Shown piece by piece: positions 1 to 5,477 of a stretch of 7,232 nt of DNA. The translations under genes were made by a program, and so were the position numbers. Source of the stretch: Caldisericaceae bacterium (GTDB lineage: Bacteria; Caldisericota; Caldisericia; Caldisericales; Caldisericaceae); the NCBI GenBank assembly GCA_021161495.1, contig JAGHAO010000195.1, positions 1 to 7,232 on the forward strand, read 5' to 3'. Each line of letters opens with the position of its first letter. The first letter of the stretch is position 1. The notes below the pieces were generated by a model. That model saw only the letters and a program-made list of their open reading frames with translations. It searched no databases and was not told where the DNA came from.

Positions 1-1359
1 ATAAAAACCTATGTCTCTGTATATCGTATTTTCGTTCGTGATTCCGGAAACATCGAATACGATCATTTGGTTTGAAGGGTCAACGTTTGTTTGGCTGCTG
101 AAAAATGATGCATACTTTCCTCTGGAATCGACGAAGCGGGCGAGTTTGCTTGCTATTACCTGTGCAGCATTTTGTTTTTTTGCGGAGAAATCGGCAAATT
201 CTTCGCCTGTTGAAAGCTCGTTGAATAAGTCTCTGAATGTCGGGGGAGTTTTCCCGGGATGCTTTTCGGTAAATCCTTTCTTCCTGTAAGTCTCAACGAT
301 TGCTTTGGAAAGGATACTGCGTTCTTCTTGGGTGAGTTCGCCTTCAAGCATTATTTGCACAAGATTTTCAATGTAAGCTATTTTCTCCGCGAAGGTGATA
401 GAAAAGTCTTCATCGCTGAATTTATAAATATCAAACGGGTTAATGTGGTTTTTGCCCGCTATGGAAAGCGTAACAACGTTGGGTTTGCTTTCATCCTCAT
501 TAAGCGCTTCGGCGAGCATACCGTATTCGCTCATAGGATCTACCACAACCACATCAACGTCTTGCATAACAAGTTGAGTAACAACGTCTTTTACGAAATA
601 ACTTTTACCGCTTCTTGTCTTTCCAAGCACTATGGTATTTCCGTTTTGGTTTTTGAATACGTCCATAAACACAAGTGTGCCTGTCGCCGTATTTAACCCT
701 GCGAATATACGAATGTCTTTGTCTGAGGAATACTCATCGCTAAATTCCGACAGAGAAAACGGGAACATGCTTGCCGTTGAAGAGGCAGGGATAAGAGAGT
801 AAGGGAGCATTTCTCCGACAGGGGACGGGTTAAACATCGACGACACAAATCCTTCGTACGCCTGCCCCACAAGGATGCGGAAATCTATGTTTAAGCTTGC
901 GAGTTTTCTTTCCACGATCTCGGAGAGATCTTCAAGCATCTTTTTATCCGGAGCGGAAATAGTGATAAAGAAGTGGACACGGACAATTTTATCCGTTCCT
1001 TCCGCCAAATCGTGCATCATTGACTCCAAGTCGCTTGCAAGCACTTCTGACTCAAAATCCTTTACCATGCCTTGTTGTTCCCTTGCGATATTGTTACTTG
1101 CGTTCTCCACGAATTTTTTGTTTAACATCTGCCTTATTTTCGAATTATCCATACCTTCAACGTATATTGCAATTCTCGACTCTATTTTTAGATTGAGCAG
1201 TTCTCCCAACCAGTTTATGGAAACTTCTCTCGGATACTGAACAACTACAAACGTTCTCGAATACGTATCTCCTATTCGGATGTGGTGCGTTGATATTTCC
1301 CCTCCCGACGGTGCAACAAGGGAAGGGACGTATATTTTATCAGTAAATTCTAACGCCAT
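1..1359 (-). CDS. VirB4-like conjugation ATPase, C-terminus cut by window edge
   Basis: VirB4-family ATPases power substrate transfer and pilus assembly at the inner face of the membrane in type IV secretion. I translated 453 codons from an ATG at 1359 with no stop; the frame leaves the window at base 1, so the C-terminal part, where the family's Walker B (DE) motif lies, is missing. Residues 1-240 correspond to the family's N-terminal domain. Walker A is GKTRSGKS at 246-253, followed by VVVVDPMSEY at about 270-279, INPFDI at 306-311, the helical stretch LTQEERSIL at 342-350, and IVFDVSG at 433-439. All of these are characteristic of VirB4/TraC ATPases. The start has AGGAGG just upstream with a gap of a few bases. 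It overlaps the end of the preceding gene by 20 bp, suggesting translational coupling. This is the fifth gene of the T4SS operon. A VirD4-type coupling ATPase is less likely because of the long N-terminal domain and the PrgI/TraC-like neighbours. Confidence 0.93.
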   Translation of the reverse strand, partial: MALEFTDKIYVPSLVAPSGGEISTHHIRIGDTYSRTFVVVQYPREVSINWLGELLNLKIESRIAIYVEGMDNSKIRQMLNKKFVENASNNIAREQQGMVKDFESEVLASDLESMMHDLAEGTDKIVRVHFFITISAPDKKMLEDLSEIVERKLASLNIDFRILVGQAYEGFVSSMFNPSPVGEMLPYSLIPASSTASMFPFSLSEFSDEYSSDKDIRIFAGLNTATGTLVFMDVFKNQNGNTIVLGKTRSGKSYFVKDVVTQLVMQDVDVVVVDPMSEYGMLAEALNEDESKPNVVTLSIAGKNHINPFDIYKFSDEDFSITFAEKIAYIENLVQIMLEGELTQEERSILSKAIVETYRKKGFTEKHPGKTPPTFRDLFNELSTGEEFADFSAKKQNAAQVIASKLARFVDSRGKYASFFSSQTNVDPSNQMIVFDVSGITNENTIYRDIGFY

Positions 1360-2152
1360 CTTTTTCCTCCTCGTTATTATCTTCCAAAAGATCGTCCAGT
1401 CCGATTTCCAAGTCCTCATTTGCTCTTTTTTTAATGTCTTTTACCGCATCTTTGTCTCCGTACCTCCGCGTATTTTTAATGCGTATTTCCTTTTCCTTTT
1501 TTCTTGTTTCTTCATCAAGAACAGGCATAAAAACAACTTCCTCCGGTGCACGGACTTCGGGAATCTTTGTTATATCCGGATTAAATTCTCTGAATATGTA
1601 TTGCAGTATCTCGCTTGTTGAAAGTTGTTCCAATTCGACACCGTAAGCGCTTGCAAACTCTCGAATTTCTTTGACTTTCTTAGGCGCCATTTCCAACGCC
1701 ACCGCTTCTTCGTCTTCTTCTTTTTGCATTGAAGGGACTTGAAGGTTAACAGAGACGTATATGTTTCTTCCTATAAGTTCGTTATTTTCAAGCATACTTG
1801 TAAAGAATTTGATATTTGAAAGGGCAATTTGCCGTTTTTTCCCTTTTGAGTTCTCGGCAATGGAATAAAGTTTTCTTAGGTACGGTAAGACGTGTAAGAT
1901 ACGTGCGACAACGAGAATCTGCATTTTGTCTTGAGGATTAAGCGCGTGAAAATGCTCTTTTAAACCGAGGTAAAAGGCAAATTGTTCATCGTCGTCTTTT
2001 AGGAAAAGATTTGGTGCTTTTTTAACTTTTAAAACAATAAAATATTCTTTTGCGTGCCTTATTTTTACTACCCCGTTCTTAATCCATTCGTACGGAACGA
2101 GGTTTGTTGAAGGCATAACACGTGTTGCTCTTTCTTTTTTCTTAAAAAACAT
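1340..2152 (-). CDS. TraC/VirB4 N-terminal-domain-like conjugation protein
   Basis: This 270-residue protein has no ATPase motif, signal peptide or membrane helix. Residues 18-140 look like the N-terminal domain of TraC/VirB4-type proteins of Gram-positive and CPR-type systems: a short strand, then VKIRHAKEYFIVLKV, an acidic DDDEQFAFY helix, a LNPQDKMQILVVAR strand and an IYVSVNLQVP strand. The later segment around STSEILQYIFREFNP resembles the family's closing helix. The last 60 residues are highly charged, basic then acidic (DLLEDNNEEEKD), and are probably flexible. It lies between PrgI and VirB4, the place occupied by TrsD/TraC-like proteins in related operons. AGGAGG lies 6 bases before the ATG at 2152. 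A structural partner of the ATPase is inferred. Family assignment rests on remembered sequence pattern, not a search. Confidence 0.75.
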   Translation of the reverse strand: MFFKKKERATRVMPSTNLVPYEWIKNGVVKIRHAKEYFIVLKVKKAPNLFLKDDDEQFAFYLGLKEHFHALNPQDKMQILVVARILHVLPYLRKLYSIAENSKGKKRQIALSNIKFFTSMLENNELIGRNIYVSVNLQVPSMQKEEDEEAVALEMAPKKVKEIREFASAYGVELEQLSTSEILQYIFREFNPDITKIPEVRAPEEVVFMPVLDEETRKKEKEIRIKNTRRYGDKDAVKDIKKRANEDLEIGLDDLLEDNNEEEKDGVRIY

Positions 2153-2173
2153 TTTAACCTCCTCATAATAATT

Positions 2174-2515
2174 TTATTTTTTAGAAAACTTCTTACGGAG
2201 CAATTTATTCAACAATTCATATTTATAATCCGAAGAATATGCAAACTTTCTGGGGCGGGTAAGGTAAACAAACATTATCATAACGTACTTCGTAAACGTA
2301 ATCTTTTCCACCTCACCCCAAGTCATTGCTCCGCCTATGATTATTTCAATAATAATGATAATCCATTTTACCAAACCCGGAATATGGGTTTGCACGGTGA
2401 AATAAACAAGGAAAAATGTAAATACAAGCATTATAAACTGCCCCATCGTCAAATCGAAAAAGACTTTTTCCGCTTTTGTTATATCTCTTGGTATTATGAT
2501 CGTTCTTCGTGCCAT
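2174..2515 (-). CDS. PrgI-family inner-membrane T4SS protein
   Basis: A 113-residue membrane protein with the PrgI-family layout. It has a short cytoplasmic start (IIIPRDITKAEKVFFDLTMGQ), then two closely spaced hydrophobic helices at about 26-42 and 50-64. A segment with TWGEVEKITFTKYV and a basic tail (LLRKKFSKK) follow. PrgI proteins are VirB3-like small membrane partners of VirB4 and normally sit just upstream of the ATPase gene. Here the TraC-like gene lies between them. The ATG at 2515 follows an AGGAGG that overlaps the end of the VirB6-like gene; the gap between the two genes is 9 bp. The gene is complete and its length fits the family. Confidence 0.85.
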   Translation of the reverse strand: MARRTIIIPRDITKAEKVFFDLTMGQFIMLVFTFFLVYFTVQTHIPGLVKWIIIIIEIIIGGAMTWGEVEKITFTKYVMIMFVYLTRPRKFAYSSDYKYELLNKLLRKKFSKK

Positions 2516-2524
2516 ACAACCTCC

Positions 2525-4474
2525 TTAATGCATATTATGCCGCATGCTGAAGCCCGTAAAGCGTCCTGCATCTCTTGAAAGGCGCGCCATTGTTTGCGAA
2601 TGTTTCGCCATAATGCGGCCGTGTTCTTCCAATACATACTGCCCTTTTGCGTTTTTTCTTCCTATTGCTCCGAGAGTAGCAACAAAAAGCGCTCCCGCCT
2701 TGCTTCTTTTTTGCGTACCCTCATCGGAACTTCCGGGATTGAGTGGTTCGCTATCCCCTATGAAAGAACCACCACCGGTTGCTTGGCTATTGTCCGTTTT
2801 CGCCGCAGGGCTGCCAATTGAAGCGCTCCCGGCATTAGAAGAAGAGCTTGTCAAACCTGTGGAAACTCCTCCTACAGAGGGCCCACTTCCGTATGTGCTT
2901 CCAATCCCTGCCGCCATTGTACCTCCGGGTATCTTATTCGAGGCACTTGACCCGCCCCCGTTAAGTTTGCGGTACAATTTGTTTGCTCCTGCCGCTATTG
3001 CTCCTCCTATAGGTGCGAATGCCGATGCACCCATAGACACGGCAGTAGAACCTACGGCACCGCCTGCTGCTATTGCCAATCCTCCTGCGGAGGAAGTGCC
3101 TGATGCGGCTCCTACTGCGCCCTCTATGAAGCTTCTTGCATGTTGGAAGAATTCGCCGAGGATGCGCGATCCGTTCTTAAATAAGTAAAAACCTACGACT
3201 GCAGTTGAAAGATATATCGTAAGACTTGCTGCAACTGCTTGTGGTGTTGTTACCATTCCGCTTTCCGGAATACCTAAAACTTTTACCACTATTTTTCCCA
3301 TAATAACAAGAAAATAAAATACGAGCGAATAAAATGCGGGAAGAAGCGAAACTATAAAAAAATCCTTAATCCAATGCATCGCAGTTTTTTCTTGCCCGGG
3401 AACTGCGGCAGTAGCCAACATAAATGGGGCTATTGCAACAAGAATGTAATAGTAAACAATTCTAAAAATGCCGACAAAGAGTAAGCCAAGCGATATTGTT
3501 ACTTGTAGTATCGACATAATCCCTATGATGATCCCCTGCGACGGATTGCTGAAATACCATGCTCCGTGCGGAGGAATATACGGTTGAAAGGCATCGTGCA
3601 GATTCATCACTCCATTGGGGTTTTTCGTCCAATTGATAAACGCATTTATGAGGTTTTGCCCGGCATTTTGGATAATATCTCCTATGCCTAATGTAATGTG
3701 TGCCGATCCGTGTTGTCCGTATGTAATGCGCCATAGGCTGGAAGGGTGTACAAGGTGCAAAATCGCACCGGCCAAACGCGTGCCAATCGTATTCATTATT
3801 CCTATTAAATAGCCTGTAGCAAGAACGAGAAGAAATGCAATGAAGACTTTATAAAACAAGTTCTTACCTTCGGCGTGGGAAAATTGGCTGCTTCTTGAGA
3901 GCATAAGGAAATACGCAACCATTATTCCGAAAATGATGGCATAAATTGCAAGAGGGTAAAAGATGATCTTAGAAATATGTCCTGCCCCTACATTTCCTGC
4001 AAATACGGCAAACGGATCAGGAACTGTGCAAAGTAATTTGTTCCCTATGTTAAAGGCAGTCGTATAAACAGGTACTAAAAAGCCGTTTGATATAATTTCC
4101 ACGCCAAAGCCGATAATACCGGAAATAATGTTGTATAACCATCTGGCAAACCCGTTTTTGTTCTTAATTTGGAATGCCGGCGGAGCTGAAGAGTATCCGC
4201 CACCACTTCCTTGCGGCGCCTGAATGTGAGGAGACGTACCTGCTTCGTGGAATAAAAATGCGCCTATACCGCCTATTAAAGCCACTCCTATAACAACAAT
4301 GATGATAACTTTAAGGGAACGTTTAGCCCTTGCAGATTCTGATACGTTATTGTTTTCGGAAGCAATATGAACACCGGTAAAAATAACAGCGATAATAGAC
4401 GCAATAATAAGAATCGCACGGAATAAACCGAGAAAGTTGCCAATTGCGCCACCAATAGTGGTAGGGCCTGCCAT
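2525..4474 (-). CDS. VirB6/TrbL-like polytopic T4SS protein with pilin-like N-terminal domain
   Basis: A 649-residue membrane protein, the likely channel component of the mating apparatus. Residues 13-76 form a two-helix hairpin very like the pilin encoded just upstream (GVHIASENNN loop, then AKRSLKV). A Gly/Ser/Pro linker follows at 78-100. Residues 110-435 hold several hydrophobic helices and the VirB6/TrbL-like core, with IAPFMLATAAVPG followed by a HWIKDFFIVSLLPAFY helix. Residues 450-590 are a low-complexity Gly/Ser/Ala region, as often seen at TrbL/VirB6 C-termini. The last 60 residues are basic and polar, ending in MRHNMH. AGGAGG lies 6 bases before the ATG at 4474, and 10 bp separate it from the pilin gene. 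Class assignment rests on topology, composition and gene order; VirB6 proteins share little sequence. Confidence 0.82.
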   Translation of the reverse strand: MAGPTTIGGAIGNFLGLFRAILIIASIIAVIFTGVHIASENNNVSESARAKRSLKVIIIVVIGVALIGGIGAFLFHEAGTSPHIQAPQGSGGGYSSAPPAFQIKNKNGFARWLYNIISGIIGFGVEIISNGFLVPVYTTAFNIGNKLLCTVPDPFAVFAGNVGAGHISKIIFYPLAIYAIIFGIMVAYFLMLSRSSQFSHAEGKNLFYKVFIAFLLVLATGYLIGIMNTIGTRLAGAILHLVHPSSLWRITYGQHGSAHITLGIGDIIQNAGQNLINAFINWTKNPNGVMNLHDAFQPYIPPHGAWYFSNPSQGIIIGIMSILQVTISLGLLFVGIFRIVYYYILVAIAPFMLATAAVPGQEKTAMHWIKDFFIVSLLPAFYSLVFYFLVIMGKIVVKVLGIPESGMVTTPQAVAASLTIYLSTAVVGFYLFKNGSRILGEFFQHARSFIEGAVGAASGTSSAGGLAIAAGGAVGSTAVSMGASAFAPIGGAIAAGANKLYRKLNGGGSSASNKIPGGTMAAGIGSTYGSGPSVGGVSTGLTSSSSNAGSASIGSPAAKTDNSQATGGGSFIGDSEPLNPGSSDEGTQKRSKAGALFVATLGAIGRKNAKGQYVLEEHGRIMAKHSQTMARLSRDAGRFTGFSMRHNMH

Positions 4475-4484
4475 CTATACCTCC

Positions 4485-4898
4485 TTACGCTCCATTTAGC
4501 ATCGCTACTGTAATGGCCCGCATTGAGTCCCAAGGATTGTTGGGGTTAAGTACTTTATACAATCCGGTAACAAGCATAACGGAAAGTGCGACAACTACAA
4601 TACCTGCGACTACCATAACAAGACGCATTTTTGCTTTGGATTGGGCATTAAGATCGTCGTTGTGAAGCGCCATGGATACGCCAAGAATAATAACAATAGC
4701 AATAAGGACCATTATAGAAACCATAAGGATAATCTTGATGATTTTCCCGCCTGTGTCTTTGAGTTTGCTTGCGGAGAAATCACCTTGATCGAAATTTATC
4801 GGACTCCACGCAAGAGAGGTTTGTGGAAATACTCCAAGTACCAAAAGCCCGAATAGTAATGCACCAATTGTTCTAAACACCTTTCCCATTTTTCTCAT
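4485..4898 (-). CDS. VirB2/TrbC-like pilin subunit with signal peptide
   Basis: A 137-residue precursor. Residues 1-30 form a signal peptide: basic MRKMGK, then the hydrophobic GALLFGLLVLGVF, with a likely cleavage after SLA (Ala30), leaving about 107 residues. The mature part has two hydrophobic helices at about 53-75 and 92-114. They are joined by a short charged loop (ALHNDDLNAQSKAK), the VirB2/TrbC pilin topology. It ends with NPNNPWDSMRAIT and a short tail. It is the first gene of the T4SS operon. AGGAGG lies 5 bases before the ATG at 4898. A second in-frame ATG three codons later is worse placed. A promoter module lies directly upstream, and 10 bp downstream begins the VirB6-like gene, whose N-terminus resembles this protein. 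Confidence 0.85.
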   Translation of the reverse strand: MRKMGKVFRTIGALLFGLLVLGVFPQTSLAWSPINFDQGDFSASKLKDTGGKIIKIILMVSIMVLIAIVIILGVSMALHNDDLNAQSKAKMRLVMVVAGIVVVALSVMLVTGLYKVLNPNNPWDSMRAITVAMLNGA

Positions 4899-4927
4899 TT
4901 TTACCTCCTATCATTATGGATTTTCTG

Positions 4928-4977
4928 CTTATATACTTTTACGCAAATTTTTTTGTATCCTCATCGACAAAAAGTGG
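4928..4977 (-). promoter_or_regulatory. Putative promoter/operator of the T4SS operon (module copy 1)
   Basis: On the minus strand a conserved element (4947-4977) is followed 13 bases later by ATATAAG (4934-4928), a plausible -10 region. This places transcription start near 4921, about 23 bases before the pilin ATG. No good TTGACA lies at -35; the repeated element covers that area, which suggests an activator or operator site. The module sits between the terminator of the preceding small gene and the pilin gene. Promoter function is inferred from position and from exact duplication at 5349-5398. Confidence 0.6.
4947..4977. repeat. 31-bp direct repeat, copy 1
   Basis: These 31 bp recur without mismatch at 5368-5398, 421 bp away. 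Inside lies an inverted repeat: TTTTTGT (4950-4956), ten bases ATCCTCATCG, then ACAAAAA (4967-4973). Identity stops abruptly on both sides apart from the downstream ATATAAG. Confidence 0.95.
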
Positions 4978-4986
4978 GTTAAAAAT

Positions 4987-5025
4987 AAAAAAAAGCAACC
5001 GGGAGGAGGGCCGCCCGGTTTTTGC
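4987..5025 (-). terminator. Intrinsic terminator after the small structured gene
   Basis: Read on the minus strand, AACCGGG (5020-5014) and CCCGGTT (5003-4997) form a 7-bp GC-rich stem with a 10-base loop. GC and eight T residues (4994-4987) follow, then more T-rich sequence. The hairpin begins 8 bases after the stop codon of the small gene. It separates that gene's transcript from the T4SS operon promoter immediately downstream. Confidence 0.9.
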
Positions 5026-5027
5026 TC

Positions 5028-5276
5028 TCAAAATTCAATGGCGTCAAGGGCCTCCTTGACTTCTGGATCTTTATTATTAATGAACTCCTCTTTGATTGCG
5101 AAGAGGAGTTCATTAATTGTCTCCTTCATCACTCCGTGGTATCTTAAAAAAGATACCACTTTGCTAAGTTTGATAAAAATATCATGATTATCATTACTAT
5201 ACACCCCAAATATTCCTTTTTCTAAGGTAATTTTGATACTTCTTCCTTTTATATCTCTTATAAAATAAGTCCTCAT
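5028..5276 (-). CDS. Small protein of unknown function (82 aa), highly structured mRNA
   Basis: I do not recognise this protein. From the ATG at 5276 it has 82 residues, soluble, with no signal peptide or membrane helix. A strand-rich first half (MRTYFIRDIKGRSIKITLE, IFGVYSN) is followed by helices (HDIFIKLSKVVSFLRYHG and KETINELLFAIKEEFINN) and an acidic end (EVKEALDAIEF). An in-frame GTG at 5288 overlaps the ribosome binding site itself. GGAGGTGA (5292-5285) pairs fully with the usual 16S end and lies 8 bases before the ATG at 5276, so I prefer that start. It is a one-gene unit with its own promoter module and terminator, between the initiator gene and the T4SS operon. The promoter-side repeat is shared with the pilin gene, so a regulatory or transfer-related role is possible. 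Most of the gene consists of perfect inverted repeats, so the RNA may matter as much as the protein. Confidence 0.7.
   Translation of the reverse strand: MRTYFIRDIKGRSIKITLEKGIFGVYSNDNHDIFIKLSKVVSFLRYHGVMKETINELLFAIKEEFINNKDPEVKEALDAIEF
5043..5060. repeat. 7-bp inverted repeat in the small gene
   Basis: GTCAAGG and CCTTGAC flank four bases, close to the 3' end of the small gene. It is the last of the coding-region hairpins before the terminator. Confidence 0.8.
5076..5117. repeat. 17-bp perfect inverted repeat inside the small gene
   Basis: ATTAATGAACTCCTCTT (5076-5092) is exactly complementary to 5101-5117, around an 8-base loop (5093-5100). It would form a strong hairpin in RNA. It encodes the stretch INELLFAIKEEFIN. 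No T-run follows on either strand, so it is not an intrinsic terminator. Confidence 0.95.
5136..5159. repeat. 10-bp perfect inverted repeat inside the small gene
   Basis: GTGGTATCTT (5136-5145) and AAGATACCAC (5150-5159) flank four A residues. In the minus-strand mRNA the loop is UUUU. It lies 18 bp from the 17-bp inverted repeat. Confidence 0.93.
5171..5193. repeat. Short AT-rich inverted repeat in the small gene
   Basis: TGATA (5171-5175) pairs with TATCA (5180-5184) over four A residues. TGATAA can alternatively pair with TTATCA at 5188-5193. These are weak stems that count only as part of the series. Confidence 0.55.
5247..5265. repeat. 7-bp AT-rich inverted repeat near the start of the small gene
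   Basis: TTTTATA (5247-5253) and TATAAAA (5259-5265) flank five bases, about ten bases inside the start codon. The stem could affect early translation. Confidence 0.7.
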
Positions 5277-5284
5277 CTCATTCT

Positions 5285-5292
5285 TCACCTCC
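5285..5292 (-). promoter_or_regulatory. Ribosome binding site deciding the small gene's start
   Basis: On the minus strand GGAGGTGA is an eight-base match to the usual anti-Shine-Dalgarno complement. It lies 8 bases before the ATG at 5276. The alternative GTG start (5288-5286) lies within it and can be discounted. Confidence 0.75.
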
Positions 5293-5295
5293 GCG

Positions 5296-5329
5296 CCCCT
5301 GCCTGAGAAAAACTCTCAGGCCTCTGGGG
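5296..5329 (-). promoter_or_regulatory. Leader hairpin upstream of the small gene
   Basis: GCCTGAGA (5301-5308) and TCTCAGGC (5314-5321) form an 8-bp stem with a 5-base loop. CCCC (5296-5299) and GGGG (5326-5329) can extend it past an asymmetric internal loop. It lies in the 5' leader, ending only 3 bases before the ribosome binding site. No T-run follows, so it is more likely an RNA-stability or translation-control element than a terminator. Confidence 0.75.
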
Positions 5330-5348
5330 ATAATTTTTGCCCTCCTAT

Positions 5349-5398
5349 CTTATATCCCTAACTTTTCATTTTTTTGTATCCTCATCGACAAAAAGTGG
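5349..5398 (-). promoter_or_regulatory. Putative promoter/operator of the small gene (module copy 2)
   Basis: This is the second copy of the conserved element, followed after the same 13 bases by ATATAAG (5355-5349). The spacer differs in sequence from copy 1 while its length and the ATATAAG are kept, which argues for function. Predicted transcription start is near 5342, giving a leader of about 66 bases that contains the 5296-5329 hairpin. Confidence 0.6.
5368..5398. repeat. 31-bp direct repeat, copy 2
   Basis: Identical to 4947-4977, with the same internal inverted repeat: TTTTTGT at 5371-5377 and ACAAAAA at 5388-5394. The two copies bracket the small structured gene and its terminator. 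Confidence 0.95.
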
Positions 5399-5427
5399 CA
5401 TGATTTTCATAGTTATAGTCGTAGCCT

Positions 5428-5462
5428 ATGAGGAAGTGAAATAGGAAGTTCCTCATTTTTTT
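5428..5462 (+). terminator. Terminator-like hairpin, plus-strand orientation
   Basis: ATGAGGAA (5428-5435) and TTCCTCAT (5449-5456) form a perfect 8-bp stem with a 13-base loop, followed on the plus strand by a run of seven T (5456-5462). No plus-strand gene precedes it. On the minus strand the hairpin lies just after the initiator gene's stop but has no T-run behind it. It may simply protect the 3' end of that mRNA or stop antisense transcription. Confidence 0.45.
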
Positions 5463-5477
5463 AATGAGAGGAGGAAG

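Noticed and set aside
259..1240. Plus-strand open frames at 259-696 and 875-1240
   Set aside because: Both lie opposite the VirB4-like gene, whose Walker A and other motifs are clear on the minus strand. Their translations show no family-like pattern.
2544..3188. Long plus-strand open frame opposite the VirB6-like C-terminus
   Set aside because: It is proline- and alanine-rich because it mirrors the Gly/Ser/Ala-rich region of the real minus-strand gene. It has no good ribosome binding site or operon context.
4545..4552. A GTTAAGTA iteron inside the pilin gene
   Set aside because: A single 8-bp match in 7 kb is within chance expectation, it lies far from the origin, and it encodes ordinary pilin residues (VLN).
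5278..5334. Possible 18-codon leader peptide before the small gene, with AGGAGG and an ATT start, ending one base before ATG 5276
   Set aside because: ATT starts are very rare, and the predicted transcription start falls within the AGGAGG, leaving no room for ribosome binding.
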